Shown here piece after piece: positions 25,161 to 35,525 of a stretch of 64,000 nucleotides of DNA. The notes below the pieces were generated by a model, which saw only the letters and a program-made list of their open reading frames with translations, did not search any database and had not been told where the DNA came from. Source of the DNA: Trichaptum fuscoviolaceum (Eukaryota; Basidiomycota; Agaricomycetes; Hymenochaetales; Trichaptaceae); NCBI GenBank assembly GCA_910574455.1, contig CAJSYZ010000008.1, forward strand, positions 728,637-792,636, in the 5' to 3' direction. The position numbers and the translations under genes were made by a program. Numbering within the stretch: the first letter of the stretch is position 1; each line of letters opens with the position of its first letter.

Positions 25161-28100
25161 ATGCACCGCCAGAACTTGGCTAAACGCTGCTCAGCCCCGC
25201 CAGCACCAGGCCAGTACTCGTTCCACCAGCCCTACCAGCTCGAGCAGCAAGGCCACCAAGCCCGACAGTCACAGCCGACAACGACGACGACGACGGCGCA
25301 GACGCAGCGCCGTCTGCACGCGCTCCTTCGCCAGCCGACGGGGTACAACCATCCGCCCAGCACACACACCCCTGCGCCCCTCGCCCCCGCTTCGTCTTCG
25401 CCCCCAACGCGCATGGCCTCCCCCTCCCCCTCCCCGCGTACACCGCACCCACTCACCCACGCTGCCCCTCCTCTCCACCAGCTCGGCATGCTCCCCCCTC
25501 CCCACCCACCGTCAGACATCGTCGACCTCGCCGCCCAACCGCCCGCCGACAACAGCGCCGATGCCGACACAGCGGGCGACCGCGCCCCACGCCCGATCTA
25601 CGACTTCCCCTCCGCGGTCGTCATGACCGAGCAGATCCGCACCACCCGCGACACGTCCTCGAACCGCGTGCTCAACCAGTACTTGCTCGGCCACCGCCTT
25701 GGGCGCGGCCAGCACGGCGACGTCTACAAGGGCTTCGACATCAACCGCGGGTACATGGTCGTCGCCATCAAGGCCTGCCGCCGCAAGGGCAAGGACCGCA
25801 TGGAGGAGCTCCGCGCGAAGAACGCCATGGAGCGTGCGGCTGCCGCCGCTGCGTCCGGTGCGGGTGCAGAGGGCAGGGGCCTGCAGAGGATGGGCGGAGG
25901 CGGAGCGCATCTGGTGGATAGGCTGCAGAGCGCGGAGAGGAAGGTGTTGAGGGAGATTGCGATCATGAAGAAGTGCAAGCATGGCCAGATCGTGCAGCTC
26001 TTGGAGGTTATTGACGACCGGCTCACGAGCAAGATTTTCATGGGTGCGTGTGTTGCCCCCCTCCCCCAGCTAACTGAACTCATGCAATCGACAGTAATGG
26101 AATACATGGGCGGTGGAGAAGTCAAATGGAGGGACTCCGCCTCGCCGAACGCGCTGCCCGTGCTGCGCGTCGACCAGGCTCGGCGGATCTGCCGGGACGT
26201 GATCCTGGGGCTCGAGTACCTGCACCACCAGGGGATCATCCACCGCGACATCAAGCCCGCGAACCTGCTCTGGACCGCAGACCGGCGCGGCGTCAAGATC
26301 ACCGACTTTGGCGTGTCGCACTTCAGCTACGCACAGCGCCTGAAATCGGTCCGCGCGAGCGAGGCATACCGGCGCGCGGTGACGAAGAAGAAGGAGCGGC
26401 TCGAGCGCGAGAAGGAAGAGAAGGAGAGGCTCGAGAGGGCGGAGCGGGAGCGTCATTGGAGGTTTCAGGGGAAGGGGAAGGCGAGGGGCGCGGGGGGCGC
26501 GAATGTGAGTGGGAGTGGGAGTGCGTCCTCGAGTGGGCGCGTCACACCGAAGGCGAATGCGGCCAAGGAGAAAGAGAAAGCAGCGGGCGACGAGGCGGAC
26601 GACGAAGACGATGCGGATATCCTCGAGGCACTGGAGGGCACGCCAGACCCGCTGCTCCTCGACGACGGGGGCCTGAGCCGGCAGGCGGGCACGCCGAGCT
26701 TCCTCGCGCCGGAGATCATCTGGGAGTTCCGGAAGGAGCGGCAGGACGAGCTGGTGCGCCGCGTCGGGGGTCTGGCGGGCGCGAGCACGAGCGTGACGGC
26801 GGGGACGAGTGTAGGCGCGCTGGGCGCGGGCTGGTTTGGCGGGACACGCAGTCGGAGCGGGAGCGAGGCATTTGGAGCTGAAGGGCAAGGGCGTGACGGA
26901 GAGGCGAGCACGAGCGCCTCCCTTCTCGCGACGCACCCCGCCCAGTCGCACTCGCACTCGCCGGTGCGGTCGGGCGAGGCGCGGTCCCGGAGCGCGTCGA
27001 ACCCAAATCCCGAATCGGGGCCGGGCCAGGAGAAGGCGCTCCCCGCGCTGCCGGATGGGCAGGACGACCTCGAGCATGCGCCGGTGGACGTGAACGTTAT
27101 CCCCCCGTCGGAGTCCTCGCGGCATGGCGATGAGCCGACCCCACCGCCCCGTTCCCCGTCCCCGTCTTCGTCTGTACACGATTCGCCTAAGCTTCCATCC
27201 ACTACAGCCAACAGCAATGGACGAACGCCCGGTACCAGCGCCACCGACCCGCCATCTATCTCCGCACACGCAAATGGCGAACCCGAGCCCGAGCTCGCGC
27301 CCAGCGCCACGACGACGACGCTGGGCACAAACGCCTCGGCGCGGCCGCCGATCACGAAGGCGATCGACGTGTGGGCGCTCGGGGTGACGCTGTACTGCCT
27401 GCTGTGCGCGTCGTGCCCGTGGTCGGGCGCGAACGAGTTCGTGCTGTACCAGGCGGTGCACGCGCAGGACTTCCGCGTGCCGGAGACGCTGGGGTACGAC
27501 GCGATCCCGGCGGGCCCACGCGGCCTTACGCGCGAGCAGGCGGAGGCGAGCGGGAGCGAGGGCGCGTTTGTGGTTTGGTTGCTGGAGCGCTTGTTGGAGA
27601 AGGACGTGGAGAAGAGAATTACGCTGGATGACGTGAAGGTGTGTTTGTGCTTCCCTTTCTTCTCTTTTTTATTGGAGACTCTCCCCTCGTCTTTTCTTGT
27701 CTTTGTCGCATTATTTGGTGATCATCCAGCTACTTTGTTTTTCATCTGTTGCGCTGTCACATTCGAATCATCATTTGCTAACTGCGAACAACTACCTCAT
27801 CAGCGTCTCCCGTGGATCACGCGCGATATCCCCGACCCAGAGGCATGGCTGCGCGAGACGTCGCCCCAGCGGCACGACCCCATCAATGTCACCGCCGCAG
27901 ACGAGTCAGACGCGATGTCTGTGCTCAAGTTCACGTGGAAGAAGCGCGAGACCTCCGCTTCCGCCGTGCCCGGCGCGTCGTCCTCGCCCAGGGCTGTCGG
28001 CGGCAGCGGGCTCAACAGAATCGCGAGGGCGGGCGGGCGGATGATCAAGAACCTACTCCCAGGTAGACAGAGATCGGCGACGCCGGGGCGGTCGTTGGGC

Positions 28101-29978
28101 ACGCTCGAGGACGCAGAGGAGAGCGATCTCGCGGTGCACACGGATGCGGGCGCGGGGGGAGGGTGGTTGAGGAGCAAAAGCCGCGTCGACCTCTTGTCTG
28201 GGAACAGGATTAAAGGCAAGGGCAGGGAGCGGGAAAGGGAAAGGGAGAGAGACGAGGGGGAGGTGGCGGCGGCGAGCTTGAGGCGTACCCCGAGCCGAAA
28301 ACGCCGGCTTGCTCAGGCGACGGTCGAGGCGGTCGAGCGCGTGACGCGGAGTGGGAGTACGAGGAGTGCTCGTAGCTCGAGAAGGCGGGGAAAGCTCCCG
28401 GAGCTGAAGCTCAGCGTCAAGAGCGAGTACGCGTCGCACTCGCGCGATAGCTCGCTGTCACGGCCGGGCTCGCGCGCACAGACCCCAGATCCACGCGTGC
28501 CGACACCGTTGCATATGTACTCCATCCCGCCGTACGCTGTATATCCCTCCTTGGACGAGCCGGTAGGTGGGGGACCCACGACGCCGCGCGCACACGCAGG
28601 CTCGACGTCTGCGCTGACGAGCCCGAGCACGGCGGACCTGTCGTCGGACGACATCCTGGACGAGGACGACGAGCGTGTGCTGGAGGAGCGGGAGCGGGAG
28701 CGAGAGCGCGCACGGGTGGCGGCGCTGGAGCGGGCGGAGGAGGACGAGCGCGTGAGCCGGCGGTCGTCGATCCAGAAGCTGTGGATGTTCGGCCGGCAGC
28801 GCTCGAGCCGCTCGAGTCTGGCGGAGCAGAACAAGAAGGGGAAGCAGCGGGCGCGCGCGGGGACGATGGGCGCGGCGTCGTCGTCGGCGGGCTCGGAGGC
28901 GGGATCGCGGACGTTTCTGACGAGAGGCATGGCGAGGAGGAGCGAGGATAATATGCGGATGGGGCGCGGGCCGGGTCTGGAGGCTGGGGTGACGTCGTAT
29001 GCGGCGGCTACGAGCAGTATGGGCCCGCGCACGGGCTCGGGGCCTGCGTTCGCGGGCGGCATGGGCATGGGCATGGGCATGAGTCTGACGGCGGGGACGG
29101 GGTTTGACGCAGACGGCCCGCTGACGACCGGCGAGCTCACGAACGCGATGCGCGCGCAGAGCTGGGAGGGCTCCGGGGCCGCGTACGCGACGCGCCCGGA
29201 GGACTACGACGTGATGTCGGACCTGGACGGGCAGAGCGTGGTGTACGAGGACGAGGACGTGCGCATGGTCGGCGCGGGCGGTGTGCTGTCGAACCCGGGC
29301 ACGGTCCCCGGCTCGCCCGCCAGCCAGAGCCACAGCCGCTCGGGCGGGTCGCTCTCTGCGCAGGTGCAGAGCCACGTCGATAGTCTCTGGCTGTCGGACA
29401 CTGTGGCGAATGCGTACGGGCACGGACATACACACGGGCCTCCAATCCCGCTCATCCACCCACAGGGCGACCACCTCCTGCACCCGCTCAACGTCCCCGC
29501 CATCGCCGACCCCGCGCTGCAGGACCCGGCGTGCTTCGCAGCTGCGCGCGCGGGCGGCGGTGGTGGTGGTGGTGGGGGCGCGTACCAGATCTCGAGCCCG
29601 CTCGCGCAGACGCCGCTGAACAGCTTCGACGAGAGCCCATTCGACGAGCACTACGCGCGCGCGCGCCGCGTCGAGCAGATCCTGCAGGGCGAGACGCGCA
29701 GCCCGTCGCCAGCACGGACGCGGTCGCTGTCGCGCGACGTGCGGCGCCGCCAGCGGCGCGCAGACCCGGGGTACGTGCAGTACGGTGACGAGGATGAGAA
29801 CTCGTCGCTCGAGTCCGGGGAGCGCGTGTACGGCCTGGGGCAGACGACGCTCCAGGACGATATTGAAGATAGTGGGTCGGAGGAGGAGGAGGCGGAGGAG
29901 GCGATCGTTGTTCGCCGACGGCGTCCCTCTGAATCGCTCGCGCGCTCCCGGTCGCAGATCCGTCGAGACGACGAGTAA
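25161..29978 (+). CDS. CaMKK / SNF1-activating type kinase (SAK1-ELM1-Ssp1 family)
   Basis: This is an upstream kinase expected to phosphorylate the activation loop of SNF1/AMPK-type kinases. Exons are 25161-26043, 26095-27638 and 27804-29978, giving 1533 residues. Both introns are multiples of three, so read-through would not shift frame. The kinase domain spans about residues 175-815: LGRGQHGDVYKG (glycine loop), VVAIKACRRK (lysine), VMEYMGGGEVKW, HRDIKPANLLW (catalytic loop), ITDFGVSHFS (DFG), GTPSFLAPEI (APE), AIDVWALGVTLYC, and LPWITRDIPDPEAWL, the CaMKK-family end. Two large low-complexity inserts split the lobe: about 120 residues between DFG and APE, and about 200 after APE. The 700-residue tail is Ser/Arg-rich and disordered. 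The gene is far more GC-rich than its surroundings. The start is the first in-frame ATG; a later one at about residue 155 would keep the kinase intact. Confidence 0.88.
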   Translation: MHRQNLAKRCSAPPAPGQYSFHQPYQLEQQGHQARQSQPTTTTTTAQTQRRLHALLRQPTGYNHPPSTHTPAPLAPASSSPPTRMASPSPSPRTPHPLTHAAPPLHQLGMLPPPHPPSDIVDLAAQPPADNSADADTAGDRAPRPIYDFPSAVVMTEQIRTTRDTSSNRVLNQYLLGHRLGRGQHGDVYKGFDINRGYMVVAIKACRRKGKDRMEELRAKNAMERAAAAAASGAGAEGRGLQRMGGGGAHLVDRLQSAERKVLREIAIMKKCKHGQIVQLLEVIDDRLTSKIFMGACVAPLPQLTELMQSTVMEYMGGGEVKWRDSASPNALPVLRVDQARRICRDVILGLEYLHHQGIIHRDIKPANLLWTADRRGVKITDFGVSHFSYAQRLKSVRASEAYRRAVTKKKERLEREKEEKERLERAERERHWRFQGKGKARGAGGANVSGSGSASSSGRVTPKANAAKEKEKAAGDEADDEDDADILEALEGTPDPLLLDDGGLSRQAGTPSFLAPEIIWEFRKERQDELVRRVGGLAGASTSVTAGTSVGALGAGWFGGTRSRSGSEAFGAEGQGRDGEASTSASLLATHPAQSHSHSPVRSGEARSRSASNPNPESGPGQEKALPALPDGQDDLEHAPVDVNVIPPSESSRHGDEPTPPPRSPSPSSSVHDSPKLPSTTANSNGRTPGTSATDPPSISAHANGEPEPELAPSATTTTLGTNASARPPITKAIDVWALGVTLYCLLCASCPWSGANEFVLYQAVHAQDFRVPETLGYDAIPAGPRGLTREQAEASGSEGAFVVWLLERLLEKDVEKRITLDDVKVCLCFPFFSFLLETLPSSFLVFVALFGDHPATLFFICCAVTFESSFANCEQLPHQRLPWITRDIPDPEAWLRETSPQRHDPINVTAADESDAMSVLKFTWKKRETSASAVPGASSSPRAVGGSGLNRIARAGGRMIKNLLPGRQRSATPGRSLGTLEDAEESDLAVHTDAGAGGGWLRSKSRVDLLSGNRIKGKGRERERERERDEGEVAAASLRRTPSRKRRLAQATVEAVERVTRSGSTRSARSSRRRGKLPELKLSVKSEYASHSRDSSLSRPGSRAQTPDPRVPTPLHMYSIPPYAVYPSLDEPVGGGPTTPRAHAGSTSALTSPSTADLSSDDILDEDDERVLEERERERERARVAALERAEEDERVSRRSSIQKLWMFGRQRSSRSSLAEQNKKGKQRARAGTMGAASSSAGSEAGSRTFLTRGMARRSEDNMRMGRGPGLEAGVTSYAAATSSMGPRTGSGPAFAGGMGMGMGMSLTAGTGFDADGPLTTGELTNAMRAQSWEGSGAAYATRPEDYDVMSDLDGQSVVYEDEDVRMVGAGGVLSNPGTVPGSPASQSHSRSGGSLSAQVQSHVDSLWLSDTVANAYGHGHTHGPPIPLIHPQGDHLLHPLNVPAIADPALQDPACFAAARAGGGGGGGGGAYQISSPLAQTPLNSFDESPFDEHYARARRVEQILQGETRSPSPARTRSLSRDVRRRQRRADPGYVQYGDEDENSSLESGERVYGLGQTTLQDDIEDSGSEEEEAEEAIVVRRRRPSESLARSRSQIRRDDE

Positions 29979-30905
29979 AGAAAACGCACAAAAATCCAAC
30001 ACACATATATGCACAAAAAAGTTCTTTAACGACTCCAACGTTCCTCACTTTCTTAGACGATCCTTTTCCCCTCCCGCCTTCCCATCTCATGGACGGTCAA
30101 CCACAAACAAAAATTCTGTGTGTATAAGTGCGCCCCTATGTATTTAGATGTTGGATGGGTCCCTTATATCTTCTATTTCTTCGCTAGTTCCTCTTATTTT
30201 TTTCTTCTTCTCTTTCTACTTTTCCTTCTGCCCCTACATTGATACCCACTATGTTCGTTTGCCTATAGTTCATTATGCGCCTTCTGTCATTACTGTCGTT
30301 TTCTCTCTCTCTTTTTTTATCCGTAGGTAGCTTTGACTCCGCGCCGCCACATCCCCACTCATCTGCATCCCCCTTCTATTTTTTTTTGTACTTTTCATCG
30401 CATAGATTCCTTTATTATCTCGTCTCCATCCATGTCCACCAACTGTATCAGTGTCTTTCCTTCACGTCTCATCTTCTTCCTTTTAACTATCTCTTCATGG
30501 ACTATCACTCAAGAAATTAGACGATTACTCTTCCGCCAATCGAGGATACCATTCATTCATTTTATTATACTCCTTCGCGGTTCCAGCCAGAAATAAAAAA
30601 GCGACTTGTGCAAGGATGTTAGTATACATTTCACATGTGAGCTGAGGAACGAGAATACATAAGCCCGTGCGGCAGTGAGATCATAGAGCAGCGGCAAATA
30701 ATGCAATAATAAGAGAGAGTGCGTATAGATGATCAGAGGGAAGGAAAAATGAGCATTGAGTGGAGGTGTAAGGTAAAGAGCGAAAATCTGTCCGAAGACT
30801 CCTGATCGTGTACAACCGTATTAGACATTATTTTACAGATAATCCCGAAAAGCGTGGTGAGAGCAAAGCATGAGACATAGCATACGACATGGGGAAGAGG
30901 GTGGT
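29979..30905. other. Convergent intergenic region, T-rich
   Basis: This holds the 3' flanks of the kinase (plus) and the coiled-coil gene (minus). The first half is strongly T/C-rich on the plus strand with many TTTCT runs, typical of fungal 3' UTR and terminator sequence. No gene is seen. Confidence 0.55.
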
Positions 30906-33900
30906 CTATGTTGGCCAGCCCCGAGCCATCCGGGCAGCTCCCCCGCCGATACGGCCAAGGAAGTCCCACACAGTCGCAGCGCCGTCTCCCGCGAAGCCCT
31001 CGCCAGCCGGGTAGAGTCTGTTGAACTCCGACCACGCCGCGCGGTCGTAGTACGTCGGCGCACCCGGGACGTTGTACTGCGGCTGGGTATACGGCGCCGT
31101 CAGCACGCTCGCGGCGATGGCGCACACGCCGAGCACGACGGCCGCCTGCGTGAGGTTCGCACCGAGCGTCGTGCGCTCGCGCTCCGGGTGCCCGTACACG
31201 AACGTGTTGTAGATGTTGTAGAAGCGGTTCTTGCGCGCGAAGCGCCGCCCCGCGGGGAGACCCTTCGCTGCGCCGGACTCGGAGTCCGACTCGGCTTCGT
31301 CGTCGTCGTCGTTGCCTATGGTAGGGCCTTCGCCCCGTGCGGCGGCGGCGACGTCGCGCGGCAGGCCTGTTTTGATCGACATCTCGATGACCTTGTCGAT
31401 GGCGAGACACTCGAAGCCGAGTTCCTCCTTCAGCGCCGTCCATTCCTCCAGCGCGTCGGCAGAGACGCCGCCTGGAACTGGGTTGAGTGGGACGTGCAGG
31501 CCGGCATGCCACTTGCGGACAGTCTCCGCTGCGACGCGCATGTCGCGCTGGGTCTGCGGGTCGTTTCCATCAAGGTCGGCAATCTGCGAGTAGGAGGGGG
31601 GGAGGTCGCCTAAGAAGGCTGATTGCAGAGCCGCCTTAGGTGTTGGGGGGAGAACAGTGGAAGAGGAGGAAGCCATGTCTTCAGCGGGAGTTGCTGAACC
31701 CGACGACGAGCCCTCTTCCAAGTCCGGCGATTCGGTCTGTATTTCCATCTCAACCTTAACAATGGGCGGAGGGACGTGGATAGGATCAGTCTGCGCAGAG
31801 CTCGTAGAAGTCAGGATTTCCGTCTGAGTACTGAAGGACGCCACCGCTTTCTTTGGCTCTGCTTCTGTTTGCGTCGTGGCGGAAGACAAGAATTCAGACT
31901 GCTCATACTGCGTATAGGCGTCCGAGTATTCCTTCGTCTCTTCAAATGTTTCGACCTTCTTCATCGCGCGACTTGCGACCTTCTGTAAACGGGTTGTTAG
32001 ATTCTGGAGTTACTAAAAGAGTGAATGAATTCTAAACAGAGACTGACCTTCTTCCGACGCGTAATGATGGTCTGAACAACATCCTCATCTTCTGTACCAG
32101 AACCGCCTGCGCTACCGTCCTCATCAACAGCAGTGGAACTCTCCTCATCTTCACTTTGCTCCTCATCCATCCACTTACCTCCGCTTCTGAGGAGTTCCAC
32201 ACCCAAACTCTTACTGATGGTGTTTTGGTTACTCGTAGAACCACTTCCGCTGGCACCGGGAGCTAAGTTTCCGTCGGCTTTTGAGCGAAGCTCATCCATA
32301 TCAAAGCGCATGCGGTCGATAGTCTCCTTGAGCAGCATATTCTCTTGCTTCTGTTCGTCTAATTGAGCCTGAGCTTCTCGGGCGATGAGGAGTTGTTGTT
32401 CAAGATGTTGATGGGTAGCTTCCCACTGATCGCGCTGAGCTTCCCACTTCTCGATCTCCATTCCGTGTAGAGAGATCTTGTCATTCGCGTCACGGTACTG
32501 TTCATCGCGCGTACGAAGTGCATTTCGTAAACTCTCTGATTCAGCTATGAATAAATATAGATAAGAACATTAGAGAGAACAAGAGAAAATTCAAGCAACG
32601 TACAGCATTGCTCCTGGTATTGTTTCTGAAGACTTTGATAGGAAGACTTTGATGTCTCAAGGGCCCTTTGCAACCTAGCAATTTCACTCTCCAGACCACC
32701 TATCTGATGGATATACCGCGTCTATAAACAAGAACAGTCAGAATCGAGTCGTAAGCAAGCTTTCTGGGAAATCAGACCTCTTTGGAACGCAATTCCTTCT
32801 CTTCGCGTTTAGTAGCACTCAGCTCACTCTTCAATTCTTCAAGCTTGTTTTCTAATGACTCTATTTCTGTCTCATGCGCCTCCATTTGCAGTCGCAGTCT
32901 ATCCTCGACTTCCAAAAGCTTTCTGGCCATGTCCTGATTGGACTTTTTAAGAGCTTCTATACGGTCCTCAGGCATCATAGACGCCATCGAGTTCGCAGTG
33001 CTCCGGTCCTGTACCAAGCCAAGAGTAGGGTCCTCATCTTCTTCCGAGTCCGAATCAGACCCACGAGGCATCGGAATCATGTTCATTGCTCGTTCGAACG
33101 AGTTGTCGGAATCGAAGGTATTATTTGGAGAGTGCCGGGAACCGTGACGGTCGCGGTCGGAGGGAGACAAGATACCGTCGAGATTTTGCTGATGATCGGG
33201 AGAATTGCCATAGCTGTGATGTCCAAAAGACAAATTAAATTGCCCGTGAGACTGTGCGCGTGAATGTGGACGCATCGGAGGAGAGCTAATGTATGTTGAG
33301 GGAGAAGAGTTGTGCATCCACAAATCGGCATGTGAATCATGTGGTGAGGTAGGATTTGACCCGCTACGGGAACCAGCTCGTGAACCTGGTCGAGACGTGT
33401 AAGCTGGGTTAGACTGCAGCGCGAAAGAGATATTAGAATATTTCAAATATTAAAACGCGGACATAGAGTACGTACTTCGGAGTCACTTAGAGTTCGTCCA
33501 TAATTGCCTGCGTCACTTCGTCTCCGGTTCGACGGCAGGGGTTTCTTCGCGGTCCAACTCGATGGTGCATTATGTTGTAAAGGCGCCGTTCGTTGTCGCC
33601 GACCACTGTCGAAAGGAGAATCGGGAAAACGCGCGGACAAAGGTGTCTTAGGTGGAAGAGGCGGCGGTCGGCCACGACTCGACGAGCGCGAAGAACGATT
33701 TCGACCCCCTTCATTGTCGGAGTTTCTTCCCCTATCTTCTAATGATGCTGGCTCACCCTGCGGTGAGCTTCCTGCGCTTTGCGCTGTCAGAAGTGCAATG
33801 AATTCTAACAGGATATGCGGAGTGACTTCAAGTGAAGGAGTGTCCTTAACTAGTTCGGCTAGCTGATTTTCCTCATCTTTCGAAAGAAGTTGGACGCCGT

Positions 33901-34122
33901 CGTGGTTATCTCCGTATGCTCGAAAGACGTCGACGAGTGCGCTAGCAGGTATTACGGGCTCGCCGTTGTCATTGACATTGGAAGCTTCGTGTGTGCTGAA
34001 GATATCGTAGAGTTCTTCTTGAATATCTGTGATTGATTGGCGGTTTCTACCGTACGTTGAATTTGACTGAAAGCATAGATTTAGTTCACGAAATAGTGAG
34101 GGAGGTTGTTAACACATACCAT
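30906..34122 (-). CDS. Long coiled-coil protein with C-terminal membrane anchor
   Basis: Exons are 34120-34122, 33476-34066, 32778-33413, 32604-32721, 32048-32544 and 30906-31982, giving 973 residues. The first coding exon is only the ATG; the next exon continues SNSTYGRNRQS. The N-terminal 100 residues look like a small helical domain (ITDIQEELYDIF... LAELVKDTPSLEV). A Ser/Pro/Arg-rich disordered part follows, then a long coiled coil from about residue 340 to 570 (EDRIEALKKSNQDMARKLLE, EIEKWEAQRDQWEATHQHLE). Next come an acidic linker and a Thr-Gln-rich part. A single hydrophobic helix (about 892-911, LTQAAVVLGVCAIAASVLTA) precedes a 62-residue tail. I do not recognise the family. The topology resembles tail-anchored or KASH-like tethers, which is only an inference. 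GC content rises sharply in the last 700 bp of the coding region. Confidence 0.8.
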
Positions 34123-34681
34123 TGTATGAACATGAGCTGGGGAAGATAATTACAGGGAAACAGGAGGTAAGAAATACGACCGTACTTCAAAAGTCTAAAT
34201 TCATCTGGCCACACCATGGTTGGGTTACCAAACATCGACAAACACCACCACAATGGACCACAAACCACTGGCATCAAGTTCACTGTCCACATCATTCCGG
34301 CTATGCAATTCGCGAACAATGCGTCCTCTTTACCCAAGAGCAACGCTTTGAATCTTGCTTTACCTGAATGTCTAACAATGGTATAGACATCAAATTTCAG
34401 ATTTTCCCGAGACAGTCTCTGCCTGCGATTATTTTCTCCACTGGCAACATGTTTCCTACTGGCAAAAGATGATCACTCTGCTTCGCATGACTGCAGATAT
34501 GTATTGCCTGAAAGTCTTAAGAAAACAAAACCCGCGAACTTGACGCTCAGGATTCATTACTGTTCGACAACAACTCGTCACGTCTAGATTATACACTTGC
34601 CGTGTGTTAAGATCATTCATACGTTCATATCTGTAATTTACATGCTATGCTTCTACCGTGACAGTGCTTCAGCAAGACATC
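34123..34681. other. Intergenic spacer (tandem minus-strand genes)
   Basis: This 559-bp gap holds the promoter and 5' leader of the coiled-coil gene (start 34122) and the 3' flank of the small gene that ends at 34682. I see no further gene. Confidence 0.55.
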
Positions 34682-35021
34682 TTAGATGGCACCCTCCTGT
34701 CTCAAAGCCTCGTCGAGATCCCTCTCATGCTTGTAAGCGTCATTCTGCTCTCCACGGCCACGGGTACGCTTCTCGAAGACCTCATCTCCAGCAGACCGAA
34801 GGTCGTTCAGCTCGCCTATGCAATAACTGCTGAAAAACTGTCGGCGAAGATGCTATAAGAGCTTGCTTACTTTGCGGTATCTTGCCAGATATCTCGCTTT
34901 CTGCAGCTTCCCGGTCTTCTCGTTTAGAATCGATATTGGTGGACTCCCCTACGATACCGTCTGCCGCTGCGTAAACAACGTCGGGGTTGTATTCTTTATC
35001 ATGATCGATGCTGGAGGACAT
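34682..35021 (-). CDS. Small hydrophilic protein, 94 residues
   Basis: Two exons, 34871-35021 and 34682-34815, are joined by a 55-nt GT-AG intron and give 94 residues. It begins MSSSIDHDKEYNPDVVYAAA and ends LDEALRQEGAI. The protein is highly charged, with no Cys or Trp and no hydrophobic stretch, so it should be soluble and largely disordered or helical. The spliced frame reads cleanly through both exons. I do not recognise a family. It is short, so a chance model cannot be fully excluded, but codon flow and splice sites support it. Confidence 0.6.
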
Positions 35022-35525
35022 TTCGACGGTGTGTAGGGTGTGGTAGATGCGGTTGCTAGTGATGGACTTCGGGGATGCTTGTAATATCTGAATGTTAATG
35101 TTCTAGAAATCTCAATGCTTGTCGGTTTATATTCCCCACCTCATCAATTGTGTAATGACGACGTCGTATTGGAATTACATATCTTATGGCGTAGCACTGA
35201 GACAGGGGAGAAGAAAAGTTCCTTCTTCGCAGCTTCACAATACGAGTGGTTTAGTGCTGTATATAGAAGTTATCTTACCTTATTTGGAGAAGAAATCAAA
35301 TAGTAATATGCTTGCGATGTAAAGGAAATTGTATTATGTACTATAGAAATCAAGTAAGATTGAAAATATGTAGAACAACAAACGAAAGGGATAATTTAGG
35401 AGCTACAGTGTTGTACAACAAAGCTGATTTACAGTCCCAATGTATGAAACAGAGTGGAAAGCAGTATGTCCCACGCAGTATGCAGTCCCTCTAAAAGAGT
35501 ATATCCGGGAAGAATGAAGCAAACA
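35022..35525. other. Intergenic spacer
   Basis: This AT-rich 504-bp gap lies between the sirtuin stop (35526) and the small gene start (35021), both on the minus strand. It contains the promoter of the small gene. Nothing else was recognised. Confidence 0.55.

Noticed and set aside
26070..27461. 463-codon minus-strand open frame
   Set aside because: Same GC-driven shadow of the kinase gene; it has no domain and crosses a real intron.
28458..30038. 526-codon open frame on the minus strand across the CaMKK-type gene
   Set aside because: It is a shadow caused by high GC and few stop codons. The plus strand carries clear kinase motifs and the minus translation is Arg/Pro-rich low complexity.
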